From Deltaproteobacteria bacterium (lineage in GTDB: Bacteria > Desulfobacterota > DSM-4660 > Desulfatiglandales > Desulfatiglandaceae), in assembly GCA_013349725.1 (NCBI GenBank), contig DUZB01000021.1:3491-18798 (forward strand): DNA of 15,308 bases, in the 5' to 3' direction. The notes under the pieces were generated by a model that saw only the letters and a program-made list of their open reading frames with translations, did no database searches and was not told where the DNA came from. Position numbers and translations under genes: made by a program. Each line of letters opens with the position of its first letter. The stretch's first letter is position 1. Shown here piece by piece: positions 1-7,215 of the stretch.

Positions 1-200
1 GCAATTTCAAAGGAGGTTCGCGTTCTGGTACTCGGTTCATAAAAAAAATTAACAACGCTTTTTCCCCGCAAAGTGGGTACTTTCTTAATATCCCTTCTTG
101 ATATGCTTTTTAATGATTCCGCCGTATCCAGAATAAGTTCAATGTCTTCGACAGAAAGGTCTTCCATGCTCAAAAGGTCTTTATGATCAAATGTTTTCAA
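1..200 (-). CDS. pyrB: Aspartate carbamoyltransferase catalytic chain, N-terminal part (runs off the left edge)
   Basis: Aspartate carbamoyltransferase joins carbamoyl phosphate to aspartate, the first committed step of pyrimidine synthesis in the cytoplasm. Only 66 codons plus two bases are present. They open [20 protein letters not shown] and reach the carbamoyl-phosphate-binding motif [10 protein letters not shown] at residues 55-64; the EPSTRTR form fits aspartate rather than ornithine carbamoyltransferase. The start is TTG at 200-198, with GGGGGAG at 213-207 spaced six bases away. An in-frame ATG 11 codons later (167-165) would drop the conserved [10 protein letters not shown] stretch, so TTG is preferred. 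The gene follows rplQ by 210 bases, and a strong terminator hairpin ends exactly where its ribosome-binding site begins, so expression probably depends on regulated read-through or on a promoter in the spacer. Family assignment is firm; the rest of the gene is outside the window. Confidence 0.93.
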   Translation of the reverse strand, partial: MKTFDHKDLLSMEDLSVEDIELILDTAESLKSISRRDIKKVPTLRGKSVVNFFYEPSTRTRTSFEI

Positions 201-206
201 AGGTAG

Positions 207-213
207 CTCCCCC
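207..213 (-). promoter_or_regulatory. Shine-Dalgarno of pyrB, abutting the terminator U-tract
   Basis: GGGGGAG lies six bases upstream of the TTG start at 200. The first G follows directly on the last U of the terminator tract at 214. It decides the pyrB start and means a polymerase that escapes the hairpin exposes the ribosome-binding site at once. Confidence 0.75.
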
Positions 214-251
214 AAAAAAAACCCCCTTGTCAATACTTTTGACAAGGGGGT
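214..251 (-). terminator. Intrinsic terminator after rplQ / attenuator-like hairpin before pyrB, bidirectional
   Basis: On the minus strand, arms at 251-239 and 233-221 form a 13-bp perfect stem (ACCCCCTTGTCAA with its complement) closing a 5-base loop. It is followed by eight Us at 221-214, the first of which can pair with the stem base. On the plus strand the same hairpin is followed by TCTTTTTT at 251-258, so it could also stop plus-strand transcription. It is the only strong hairpin plus U-tract I see in the window. It closes the alpha operon, but because it touches the pyrB ribosome-binding site it may also serve as a pyrB attenuator. Confidence 0.9.
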
Positions 252-347
252 CTTTTTTGTTGCCTATACGTGCAATCATAAGCTAACCAGCAGCTTGGTA
301 ATTAAAAAATTCTATAGCCTGTTTTCTCTACCATTTATATTTATTTG

Positions 348-376
348 ATCATACAGGCTCACACCTACGAATGCAA
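348..376 (-). promoter_or_regulatory. Candidate sigma-70-type promoter for pyrB
   Basis: On the minus strand TTGCAT (376-371) and TATGAT (353-348) are 17 bases apart. The -10 matches the consensus at 5 of 6 positions, the -35 only at 3 of 6. Transcription would start near 341 and give a leader of roughly 140 bases containing the terminator. A 7-bp inverted repeat, AGCCTGT at 359-353 and ACAGGCT at 322-316, overlaps the -10 and could be an operator or chance. The call rests on sequence resemblance only. Confidence 0.3.
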
Positions 377-410
377 GACAAAAAGCAGTACCGGCCGGCA
401 AGCTTCTCCT

Positions 411-782
411 CTATTTTTCTCCAGCTTCCCTAACGAGCAGCTGTACGATAGAAACAGGCGCTCCATCACCTTTTCGGACACCTTTCTTGACAATTCTCAC
501 ATACCCTCCCGGCCTGGAGGTTAAACGATCCTTGATCTGATCAAATAATTTATGGGCAACCTCTTTATCCTGCATATAAGAAATAGCGAGCCGCCTTGCA
601 TGCAAATCTCCACGCTTGGCAAGGGTGATCATTTTTTCTGCGATCGGCCTCATTACTTTTGCTTTGGCGTCGGTCGTTTCTATCTGCTCATGTTTAAAAA
701 AAGACGTTACCATGTTCCTGAGCATCGCCCTTCTGTGGCTCGTATTGCGACTTAACTGTTTCCCTGCCTTTCTGTGCCTCAT
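411..782 (-). CDS. rplQ: 50S ribosomal protein L17
   Basis: L17 binds 23S rRNA on the solvent side of the large subunit near the exit tunnel. The 123-residue product has the family opening [20 protein letters not shown], the ATTDAKAK-like element [21 protein letters not shown] at about 34-54, and the closing [13 protein letters not shown]. Length is normal for the short bacterial form. The ATG start is five bases after the rpoA stop and its purine-rich upstream sequence (GGGTAAGG) lies over the end of rpoA, so the two are probably translationally coupled. It is the last gene of the alpha operon, 160 bases before the terminator hairpin. Confidence 0.98.
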   Translation of the reverse strand: MRHRKAGKQLSRNTSHRRAMLRNMVTSFFKHEQIETTDAKAKVMRPIAEKMITLAKRGDLHARRLAISYMQDKEVAHKLFDQIKDRLTSRPGGYVRIVKKGVRKGDGAPVSIVQLLVREAGEK

Positions 783-787
783 TTGCC

Positions 788-1948
788 TTACCCTCTTTCG
801 TAACCATCTTTAGAATCGAGTTTTTCTTCCTCTTCAGTATCCGATTCCTCGGTTATTTCGCTGTCATTTTCATCATCATAAACCGTGTCTTCCTCATCGT
901 TATCACCGGGAAAAACCTCTTCATACGATTCCTCATCGTATTCCCCTTCTTCGGTTTCATGCACGGCAGGGAACTTATTCAGCTTCATCCCAAGAGAAAG
1001 CCCCATTTCGTCAAGAATTGCCTTAATTTCATTCAGTGATTTCCTACCAAAATTCTTGGTTTTGAGCATTTCGCTTTCTGTCTTTTGAACAAGCTCGCCA
1101 ATCAGCGTAATCTTGGCATTTTGAAGACAGTTGGCCGATCGCACAGACAACTCCAGCTCAGATACAGGCCTGAAGAGATTATCATTAAGCTTTTCCTTCT
1201 CTTCCTCTTCCTCTTCTACCTCAGGTTCAGGCTCCTCCTCAAAGTTAATGAAAGGATTCATCTGCTCCTTCAAAATCTTTGCAGCAAAAGCCACTGCATC
1301 TTCCGGAGTTACGCTCCCGTCGGTCCATACCTCAAGTGTTAACTTATCATAGTCCGTGATCTGTCCAACCCGCGCATTGGTAATTCTGTAATTTACTCGC
1401 TGAATACAAGAAAATGCCGCATCGATAGCGATCACGCCGAGTGGCATATCCGGAGTCTTGTTCCTCTCGGCCGGGCTGTACCCTTTCCCCACCCTCACAA
1501 CCATCTCCAAATCTAACTTACCCTCTTCATTCAGGGTGGCGATATGCTGTTCAGGGTTTAAAATCTCAACGGATCCATCGCTCTCGATATCACCGGCAGC
1601 AGCTTCTCCCTGGCCTTGTTTTCTAAGATGGATGACCGCTTCTTCGGCATCAACAAGCTTAAGGCGCACCTCCTTCAGATTCAGCACGATATCTGTCATG
1701 TCTTCTAAAACGCCGGCAATCGTGGAAAACTCATGGAGTACCCCGTCGCATTTTACAGAAACAATTGCTGAGCCCTGTAGTGAAGAAAGGAGTATGCGCC
1801 GCAACGAATTGCCTATAGTAATGCCGAACCCTCTCTCAAGGGGTTCACACACGAATTTGCCGTAAGACCCTGTATAGCTTTCCTGGTCTAACTCAATCCG
1901 TTTCGGTTTGATCAACTCCCGCCAATTCTTGCTTTTTAGATCTACCAA
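788..1948 (-). CDS. rpoA: RNA polymerase alpha subunit with acidic linker and acidic C-terminal tail
   Basis: Alpha forms the dimer that nucleates RNA polymerase assembly and its C-terminal domain contacts UP elements and activators. I prefer a TTG start at 1948 (product 386 aa, [16 protein letters not shown]), because GGGGGAG at 1961-1955 is spaced six bases from it. An ATG at 1969 would add seven residues and has a poor ribosome-binding site. Domains: NTD about 8-230, including PLERGFG and [14 protein letters not shown]; a glutamate-rich linker 236-253; alpha-CTD 258-325 with VRSANCL at 269-275, whose arginine is the usual DNA-contacting residue, and LGMKL; then an unusual tail 330-386 with 29 Asp/Glu in 57 residues. 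Typical alphas are about 330-345 aa, so the tail explains the excess. Core identity is certain; the function of the tail is unknown. Confidence 0.98.
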   Translation of the reverse strand: MVDLKSKNWRELIKPKRIELDQESYTGSYGKFVCEPLERGFGITIGNSLRRILLSSLQGSAIVSVKCDGVLHEFSTIAGVLEDMTDIVLNLKEVRLKLVDAEEAVIHLRKQGQGEAAAGDIESDGSVEILNPEQHIATLNEEGKLDLEMVVRVGKGYSPAERNKTPDMPLGVIAIDAAFSCIQRVNYRITNARVGQITDYDKLTLEVWTDGSVTPEDAVAFAAKILKEQMNPFINFEEEPEPEVEEEEEEKEKLNDNLFRPVSELELSVRSANCLQNAKITLIGELVQKTESEMLKTKNFGRKSLNEIKAILDEMGLSLGMKLNKFPAVHETEEGEYDEESYEEVFPGDNDEEDTVYDDENDSEITEESDTEEEEKLDSKDGYERG

Positions 1949-2028
1949 AAAAAGCTCCCCCTGTTCCATATAGGTTTTCCCATTGACAAATCCTCAGGGC
2001 CTACCTGCATACCCTGGCCCATAATGCC

Positions 2029-2658
2029 TTATTTGGAATACAATTCAACAATGAGCTGTTCCTGGATTGGCATAGTAAGGGATTCTCTGTTGGGCAGAGC
2101 TTTAAATGTACCCAAAAATTTTTCTTTGTCCACTTCAATCCAATCCGGTATACCTCTCCTGACCACTGTTTCCTTTGCTTCTACAATCTGGGGAATCTTC
2201 TCACTTTTTTCTTTCGCCTTAATAACATCTCCGGGTTTGATCTGGAAAGAAGGGATGTTTACTTTCTTGTCATTGACCAGAAAGTGATTGTGACGAATCA
2301 ACTGTCTGGATTGCGTTCTTGATGACGCAAAGCCCATCCTGTAAATCACATTATCGAAACGCGATTCTAACAAGAGCAACAGGTTTATACCCGTAATTCC
2401 CTTTCTTCTCTCAGCCCTGTAATAGTATCCTCGAAACTGCTTTTCCAGCACCCCATAAATTCTTTTTACTTTCTGCTTTTCCCTGAGTTGGACTCCATAA
2501 TCAGACAGTTTGCCTGCACGCCTTTGACCATGTTGTCCAGGCGCATAAGATCTTCTCTCAAACGCGCATTTATCACCGTAACAGCGGTCCCCTTTCAAAA
2601 ACAACTTAAGGTTTTCTCGTCTGCACAGCCTGCATGATGAATCAGTATATCTGGCCAA
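2029..2658 (-). CDS. rpsD: 30S ribosomal protein S4, zinc-binding form
   Basis: S4 is a primary binder of the 16S rRNA 5' domain, initiates 30S assembly and shapes decoding accuracy. The 209-residue protein starts [12 protein letters not shown] and has four cysteines, C9, C12, C26 and C31, forming the zinc site of the cysteine-containing S4 type. The [10 protein letters not shown] motif follows at about 38-47, and the S4 RNA-binding fold lies at about 99-160 ([12 protein letters not shown] to GDVIKAKE). The start is TTG at 2658-2656 with GAGG five bases upstream; MARY is the family start, so the codon choice is secure. In E. coli S4 represses its own operon; I cannot identify the corresponding pseudoknot here. 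Confidence 0.98.
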   Translation of the reverse strand: MARYTDSSCRLCRRENLKLFLKGDRCYGDKCAFERRSYAPGQHGQRRAGKLSDYGVQLREKQKVKRIYGVLEKQFRGYYYRAERRKGITGINLLLLLESRFDNVIYRMGFASSRTQSRQLIRHNHFLVNDKKVNIPSFQIKPGDVIKAKEKSEKIPQIVEAKETVVRRGIPDWIEVDKEKFLGTFKALPNRESLTMPIQEQLIVELYSK

Positions 2659-2734
2659 ATCAGCCTCTCCTGTCTCCTGAAAATATATTAATTACACCCC
2701 ATCAGGAATAAGACTTCAGTCTTACTTCCGAGGT

Positions 2735-3130
2735 TTACACTCGTCTCCTTTTCGGAGGTCTGCATCCATTATGGGGTATGGGAGTAACATCCCTTATGAC
2801 GGTCACGGTAAACCCATCCACCTGAAGTGATCTCAGAGCGGCTTCTCGTCCCACACCAGGTCCCTTGACGCGAACCTCAGCAACCCTCATACCGTGCTCC
2901 ATAGCCTTTTTTAAAGCGTCTTTTCCGGCAATCTGTCCTGCAAAAGGAGTGCTTTTTCTTGATCCTTTGATGCCACCCCGGCCTGCACTTGATTGAGCAA
3001 CCACATTTCCGGATAAATCTGTAATCGTAACAATGGTATTATTGAAGGTAGACTGGATGTGGATAATACCGGATGGCACATTTTTTTTCTCTTTTCGGGT
3101 TTTGCCTTTTCTTTTTGCTGTTTTTGCCAT
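2735..3130 (-). CDS. rpsK: 30S ribosomal protein S11
   Basis: S11 sits on the 30S platform beside the mRNA exit and E site. The 131-residue product has a lysine-rich N-terminus (residues 1-16), then [22 protein letters not shown] and [20 protein letters not shown]. It ends with the invariant [15 protein letters not shown] (117-131), whose Asn-Gly is the known isoaspartate-forming site in this family. The ATG start has GAGG seven bases upstream. It follows rpsM by 16 bases. Length is typical. Confidence 0.98.
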   Translation of the reverse strand: MAKTAKRKGKTRKEKKNVPSGIIHIQSTFNNTIVTITDLSGNVVAQSSAGRGGIKGSRKSTPFAGQIAGKDALKKAMEHGMRVAEVRVKGPGVGREAALRSLQVDGFTVTVIRDVTPIPHNGCRPPKRRRV

Positions 3131-3146
3131 TATCGTTCCTCAGGTT

Positions 3147-3518
3147 CTATTTTTTTCTCTTTCCCATCACCGCACGTCGGGGGCCCTTTCGAGTCCTCGC
3201 ATTTGTACTGGTCCTCTGCCCTCTGACAGGAAGTCCCCTCCTGTGCCGGAGCCCTCGATAGGCGCCCAGATCCATCAACCTCTTTATGTTCATGGAGACT
3301 TCACGTCTAAGATCACCTTCAACCTTGCATTTCTCGTCTAAAATCTTCCTGATTGCTGCGATCTGCTCTGAAACCAGATCATCCGACGACAAATTAAAGT
3401 CTATCCCTGCCTCGAGAAGAATCTTTTGTGAAGTGCTTCTTCCTATTCCGTAGATATAAGTAAGAGCAATCTCGATTCTTTTAGCTCTTGGTAAATCAAC
3501 TCCGGCGATTCTTGCCAA
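3147..3518 (-). CDS. rpsM: 30S ribosomal protein S13
   Basis: S13 lies in the 30S head, contacts P-site tRNA through its basic tail and forms intersubunit bridges with L5 and 23S rRNA. The 123-residue protein begins [20 protein letters not shown], carries the helix-hairpin-helix-like YIYGIG segment at 22-27, and ends in the arginine-rich [16 protein letters not shown] to GKRKK region. The start is TTG at 3518-3516, with GAGGAG seven bases upstream; the canonical MARIAGVD leaves no doubt about the codon. A 112-base spacer, the widest inside the cluster, separates it from rpmJ. No promoter or hairpin in that spacer convinced me. Confidence 0.98.
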   Translation of the reverse strand: MARIAGVDLPRAKRIEIALTYIYGIGRSTSQKILLEAGIDFNLSSDDLVSEQIAAIRKILDEKCKVEGDLRREVSMNIKRLMDLGAYRGLRHRRGLPVRGQRTSTNARTRKGPRRAVMGKRKK

Positions 3519-3630
3519 TCTCTGACTCCTCTTCTCTTAAAGTTAAAAACTCCCAGGCCACCAACGTCACTGTCTTGCGGTAATTCAAGGTTCGATCGAA
3601 AAAAGCAAAAGGTAACGTAACAAAAAAGGC

Positions 3631-3744
3631 TTATCCCTGCCGCTGCTTATGCCGTGGGTTTTCACAAATAACCCTAACAATACCATTTCGCCTGATAATT
3701 TTACAGTTCTTACAGATTTTTTTTACTGATGGTCTCACTTTCAT
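3631..3744 (-). CDS. rpmJ: 50S ribosomal protein L36, zinc-ribbon form
   Basis: This 37-residue gene was read directly from the sequence. The product, [20 protein letters not shown] through to RHKQRQG, is the smallest large-subunit protein and stabilises 23S rRNA near the peptidyl transferase centre. Zinc ligands C11, C14, C27 and H32 are all present, so this is the zinc-binding L36 type. The ATG at 3744-3742 has GGAGG eleven bases upstream, a long spacing. An A8 run within codons 7-10 keeps the frame. It lies 53 bases after infA and 112 before rpsM, the standard infA-rpmJ-rpsM order. Confidence 0.98.
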   Translation of the reverse strand: MKVRPSVKKICKNCKIIRRNGIVRVICENPRHKQRQG

Positions 3745-3797
3745 GACAGAAAAGGCCTCCACTCCTACGAAAAGTACAGGACTGCCCGAGTACTTTT

Positions 3798-4019
3798 CTA
3801 TTTTTCTCCTCGGTAGATTATCCTGCCCTTGCTAAAATCATAAGGGGAGAGTTCTACAGTCACACTATCTCCAGGGAGAATTCTGATGAAATTTTTTCTC
3901 ATTTTACCAGAGATATGCCCTAAAACACGATGACCGTTCTTAAGCTCAACCCTGAACATCGCATTTGGCAAGGTCTCTATGACCACCCCCTGCACTTCAA
4001 GGGCTTCTTCTTTGGCCAT
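3798..4019 (-). CDS. infA: Translation initiation factor IF-1
   Basis: IF-1 occupies the 30S A site during initiation and helps IF-2 and IF-3 select the start codon. The 73-residue product starts [20 protein letters not shown] and folds as a single S1-like OB domain, with [31 protein letters not shown] visible. An upstream in-frame TTG at 4046 exists, but MAKEE is the family start and gives the normal length. The ribosome-binding site is weak (GAGAAAAAGCA before the ATG), unlike most genes here. It follows secY after 88 bases with no adk or map between. Confidence 0.97.
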   Translation of the reverse strand: MAKEEALEVQGVVIETLPNAMFRVELKNGHRVLGHISGKMRKNFIRILPGDSVTVELSPYDFSKGRIIYRGEK

Positions 4020-4107
4020 TGCTTTTTCTCGAAAGTCCTTCAGCAACGATAAAGATGAGAAATCGAACGAATCATTTCAAGCACATCCGCTCCCTTAATA
4101 CGCCGCA

Positions 4108-5421
4108 CTATCTACTTTTCCCAAATCCCTTTTTCATAAAGCCCTCATAATGTCTTGTCAACATATGGGATTCGATCTGGTTTGTAGTATCCATTGCCAC
4201 ACCGACAACAATCAACAGCGCAGTGCCCCCAAAATAAAAAGGAACGTGAAGGTTGTAGATGAGTATATTGGGCAGAACACAAACCGCGGAAACATAAATA
4301 GCGCCTGAGAAGGTAAGTCTCGTGAGAACCCTGTCAATGTATTCCGCCGTATTCCTGCCCGGCCTGATTCCCGGGATGAAACCACCGGACTTTTTCATAT
4401 TGTCCGCCACATCCACCGGGTTAAAATGCACGGCTGTATAGAAGTAGCAGAAAAAGAAAATGAAACTCACGTAGATCAACGTGTAGACGATATGCCCGGG
4501 CGAAAGCATATTGACCACATGCTGCAGCCATGGGAATTTGTCCACACTCATGAAATTCGCGATGGTTGCCGGAAACATGATAATGGATGAAGCAAAGATC
4601 GGAGGAATAACCCCGGCCGTATTCACCTTCAACGGCAGATGGGTACTCTGACCGCCATACATCTTCCGCCCGACAACCCTTTTCGCATATTGAACGGGTA
4701 TCCTTCTCTGTCCCCTTTCAACAAAAACAATGGCGCCTACCACGGCAATCATAACAGCCACAAGAAGAATCATGAAAAACGGAGTAACTTCTCCGGTGCC
4801 CATAAGCCGGAAGCTGTTCATCACCGCAACGGGAAATCCTGCGACAATGCCTGAAAAAATAATCAATGAGATCCCATTGCCTATTCCCCTTTCCGTGATC
4901 TGTTCCCCGACCCACATGAGAAACGCGGTTCCTGCTGTCAAGGTGATTACAGTGAGAATTCTGAATCCCCAACCTCCAACGGGAACAATCAGAACTCCGC
5001 CGGGGCTTGACATATTTTCCAGACCGACGGCAATTCCAAAGCCCTGCACAACACTTAACACCACCGTTCCGTACCTGGTGTATTGCGTTATTTTCTTCCG
5101 GCCCTGATCCCCTTCTTTTTTCAGTTTTTCAAGATAGGGGACAACGACGGTCATAAGCTCCAGAATAATGGATGCACTGATGTACGGCATGATGCCAAGC
5201 GCCATCACAGACATCTGACTCAGTGCGCCGCCGGAAAACATGTCAAAGAGCCCGAACAGTGTACCCTGTTTTGAACTGAAAAACGCAGAAAGGGCCGCAC
5301 CGTCGATGCCGGGTGTCGGGATGTGGCAACCCAATCGATAAACCGCAAGCATCAAAAGAGTAAAGAGAATCTTCTTTTTCAGCTCAGGAATTTTGCCAAT
5401 ATTCTGAATTCCACCAATCAT
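4108..5421 (-). CDS. secY: Protein translocase subunit SecY
   Basis: SecY is the channel subunit of the inner-membrane SecYEG translocase, which passes unfolded proteins across or into the membrane. The 437-residue protein has the ten hydrophobic segments expected. Recognisable elements are CHIPTPGID near 32-40, the plug and TM2 region [20 protein letters not shown] (62-81), ITQYTRYGT, the [14 protein letters not shown] [12 protein letters not shown], the cytosolic loop [12 protein letters not shown] (237-248), [18 protein letters not shown], and the SecA/ribosome-binding loop [16 protein letters not shown] (361-376). The start is ATG with only a weak purine-rich GAGA upstream; [19 protein letters not shown] fits the family. 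It comes 63 bases after rplO, closing the spc block as usual. Confidence 0.98.
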   Translation of the reverse strand: MIGGIQNIGKIPELKKKILFTLLMLAVYRLGCHIPTPGIDGAALSAFFSSKQGTLFGLFDMFSGGALSQMSVMALGIMPYISASIILELMTVVVPYLEKLKKEGDQGRKKITQYTRYGTVVLSVVQGFGIAVGLENMSSPGGVLIVPVGGWGFRILTVITLTAGTAFLMWVGEQITERGIGNGISLIIFSGIVAGFPVAVMNSFRLMGTGEVTPFFMILLVAVMIAVVGAIVFVERGQRRIPVQYAKRVVGRKMYGGQSTHLPLKVNTAGVIPPIFASSIIMFPATIANFMSVDKFPWLQHVVNMLSPGHIVYTLIYVSFIFFFCYFYTAVHFNPVDVADNMKKSGGFIPGIRPGRNTAEYIDRVLTRLTFSGAIYVSAVCVLPNILIYNLHVPFYFGGTALLIVVGVAMDTTNQIESHMLTRHYEGFMKKGFGKSR

Positions 5422-5484
5422 AAATTTTTCTCACTGAACAGGAAACAGATCGAAGAGAACAGGAGATCTCAACGATATCAATGC

Positions 5485-5925
5485 CTAAATGATTTCAACC
5501 TTTCCACCTGCAGTCTCAATCTTCTCCCGCGCAGACCGGCTGACCTTATCGACCCTGATAACCACGGGACTATGGATATCCCCACCGCCAAGAAGCTTGA
5601 TTCCAGCCGCTTTCTTCTTAATCAATCCTGCGGATTCAAGCACTTCCCGGTCGATAATCTTGCTTTCTTCAAAACCCTTAAGGTCTCCCAGATTCACCAG
5701 AAGGTATTCCTTCTTAAAAAGGTTTGTAAAGCCACGTTTTGGAAGTCGCCTGTGTATCGGCATCTGCCCTCCCTCAAAACCAGGACGAACTCCGCCTCCA
5801 GAACGCGATTTCTGCCCCTTATGCCCACGACATGCCGTCTTACCGTGTCCTGATCCCGGGCCTCTACCTACTCTTTTCCGCTTTTTTCTGGAACCCTCAG
5901 CGGGTGAAAGATCATGAATTCTCAT
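5485..5925 (-). CDS. rplO: 50S ribosomal protein L15
   Basis: L15 is a late-assembly 23S rRNA binder whose long N-terminal extension threads into the large-subunit core. The 146-residue protein shows that glycine- and basic-rich extension (KRKRVGRGPGSGHGKTACRG and GGGVRPGFEGGQMPIHRRLP, to about residue 65). The globular C-terminal domain ends SAREKIETAGGKVEII, matching the family signature. The ATG start has GGGG seven bases upstream and lies 16 bases after the rpmD stop. Length is normal. Confidence 0.98.
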   Translation of the reverse strand: MRIHDLSPAEGSRKKRKRVGRGPGSGHGKTACRGHKGQKSRSGGGVRPGFEGGQMPIHRRLPKRGFTNLFKKEYLLVNLGDLKGFEESKIIDREVLESAGLIKKKAAGIKLLGGGDIHSPVVIRVDKVSRSAREKIETAGGKVEII

Positions 5926-5941
5926 CCCATATCCCCGTATA

Positions 5942-6118
5942 TCAACCGATCTTAACCAGGAAAGAAACCTTGTTAATCATACCCCTTACGGCCGATGTGT
6001 TAGTCAGTTCGACGACCTTGTGCAGACGAGTAAGACCCAGTCCCCTCAAGGTGTCTCTGATTTTCTTGTTTCTTCCTATTCCGCTTTTCTTCAGAGTAAC
6101 TCTTATTGTTTCCGACAT
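5942..6118 (-). CDS. rpmD: 50S ribosomal protein L30
   Basis: L30 is a small ferredoxin-like-fold protein on the large-subunit surface. The 58-residue product [20 protein letters not shown] to SFLVKIG has the family core [29 protein letters not shown] start at ATG 6118-6116, which gives the usual length and has GAGGT eight bases upstream. A longer in-frame version from 6172 would add 18 very basic residues ([14 protein letters not shown]) not known in L30 and is rejected. It lies between rpsE (91-base spacer) and rplO. Confidence 0.97.
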   Translation of the reverse strand: MSETIRVTLKKSGIGRNKKIRDTLRGLGLTRLHKVVELTNTSAVRGMINKVSFLVKIG

Positions 6119-6209
6119 TTCAACTGACCTCTGTCTTCTTCTTGCGCTGCACTTCTTTTTCGTTCCCTGCAACTCCCCGTAAACGGGCCATTACGATCGA
6201 ACAAGCCCC

Positions 6210-6707
6210 TTAGGCACTCATTTCTTCGAGTGGTATCCCTCGACGGGCAGCCATTTCCAAAGGGGTTCGCAAATGCCGCAGCCCCATCATTGTTGCCCTG
6301 ACTATATTATGCGGGTTATGCGAACCGAGACATTTTGTCAAAATGTTCTGCATGCCTGCCGCCTCAAGCACGGCCCTCACTGCACCACCCGCAATCAATC
6401 CGGTACCGGGTCCCGCAGGCTTCAACAGAACTCGGCCCGCTCCCCATTTTCCGATGACCTCATAGGGGACAGAACCATCCAGGAGTTTCACATGGAACAT
6501 ATCTCTTTTGGCCTTTTCAATCCCTTTACGAATGGCTTCCGGAACCTGGTTTGCCTTTCCAAGCCCACTTCCGAGCATTCCCTTTCCGTCGCCAACAACA
6601 ACAATGGCGCTGAAACTAAAACGTCGACCGCCCTTTACAACCTTAGCCACCCGGTTGATGTGAACAACCTTCTCGATTAACTGGACTTCGTCATTTCCCT
6701 GAAACAA
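6210..6707 (-). CDS. rpsE: 30S ribosomal protein S5
   Basis: S5 lies at the mRNA entry side of the 30S subunit and, with S4, affects helicase activity and fidelity. The 165-residue product has the double-stranded RNA-binding-like N-terminal domain (about 10-73: [36 protein letters not shown]) and the S5 C-terminal domain (about 80-150: [20 protein letters not shown]). The start is TTG at 6707-6705 with GGGAG seven bases upstream; no ATG lies in the short lead before the conserved [13 protein letters not shown]. The spacer from rplR is 106 bases and contains a weak promoter-like pair. Confidence 0.97.
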   Translation of the reverse strand: MFQGNDEVQLIEKVVHINRVAKVVKGGRRFSFSAIVVVGDGKGMLGSGLGKANQVPEAIRKGIEKAKRDMFHVKLLDGSVPYEVIGKWGAGRVLLKPAGPGTGLIAGGAVRAVLEAAGMQNILTKCLGSHNPHNIVRATMMGLRHLRTPLEMAARRGIPLEEMSA

Positions 6708-6813
6708 TGGAATTCTCCCTATCTTTCAAAATGTTGGTATAATCAGCATATTCTTCGTTTGGAGTATCTGCCAAATAGACGCTGAACAAAGACGCAACCC
6801 TGAACAGCTACTG

Positions 6814-7182
6814 CTAAAATTGCAGCCCTGCCGCCCGTGCCGCCTCGGAGAGCGATTTCACCCGGCCATGATAGAGAAAGCCATTACGATCAAAGACAAC
6901 CTTTTTGATTCCCTTCTCCAGGGCGCGTTTGGCAATAGCGTCGCCAACCAGGGCCGCACCTTTCTTGTTTGCGCCCAGAATCCCTGATTCGGGACGGAAA
7001 TCCTTAGATAACGAAGAAGCTTCCGCAAGCGTGCCCCCGATGGTATCGTCTATAATCTGCGCATACACATGCTTATTGCTCCTGAAAACGCAAAGTCGGG
7101 GCATTTCGGAGCTTCCCCTTATTTTTTTTCTGACCCTGCTCTGTCTTCTTACCCTTTTCTCTGCCTTACTTACAGAACTCAT
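6814..7182 (-). CDS. rplR: 50S ribosomal protein L18
   Basis: L18 binds 5S rRNA and, with L5, anchors it in the central protuberance. The 122-residue protein has a basic N-terminus ([18 protein letters not shown]), then [19 protein letters not shown], and the C-terminal signature [26 protein letters not shown] (split here for length). The ATG at 7182-7180 has GAGGGG eight bases upstream and lies 33 bases after rplF. Length is typical. Confidence 0.98.
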   Translation of the reverse strand: MSSVSKAEKRVRRQSRVRKKIRGSSEMPRLCVFRSNKHVYAQIIDDTIGGTLAEASSLSKDFRPESGILGANKKGAALVGDAIAKRALEKGIKKVVFDRNGFLYHGRVKSLSEAARAAGLQF

Positions 7183-7215
7183 GCCGACAACCCCTCAACA
7201 GTTCATCATTTGTGT

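Larger units (their letters stand above)
187..279 (-). other. Candidate 30-codon leader ORF running through the terminator into pyrB
   Basis: An ATG at 279-277 opens a 30-codon frame ([10 protein letters not shown] at its start, ending GGATFENI) that is translated through both arms of the terminator and its U-tract. It stops with TGA at 189-187, overlapping the pyrB start by 14 bases in another frame. Enterobacterial pyrBI has a leader peptide translated through its attenuator in the same way. Against it: there is no clear Shine-Dalgarno, and any frame crossing a hairpin can be open by chance over this length. It lies just below a small 5-bp hairpin at 280-296. Confidence 0.28.

Noticed and set aside
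302..334. A ten-residue frame (MVEKTGYRIF) with ATG at 334 in the rplQ-pyrB spacer
   Set aside because: It has no Shine-Dalgarno, stops well before the terminator, and would begin about seven bases after the predicted transcription start. The frame through the terminator is the better leader candidate.
391..398. Palindrome CCGGCCGG just after rplQ, followed on the minus strand by CTTTTTG
   Set aside because: A short palindrome with no usable loop and a separated five-T run does not make a credible terminator; the real one is at 214-251.
4040..4084. A 14-codon frame (GTG start, Shine-Dalgarno-like GGGAG upstream) in the secY-infA spacer
   Set aside because: It is too short to judge and resembles nothing known, so chance is the simplest explanation.
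6119..6172. Basic 18-residue N-terminal extension on L30
   Set aside because: L30 normally starts at MSETIRV-like sequence, and the internal ATG has a better ribosome-binding site and gives the family length.
5323..6182. Overlapping plus-strand open frames of 142-176 codons over secY, rplO and rpmD
   Set aside because: These are reverse-strand readings of conserved genes, with no ribosome-binding site pattern or recognisable motif.
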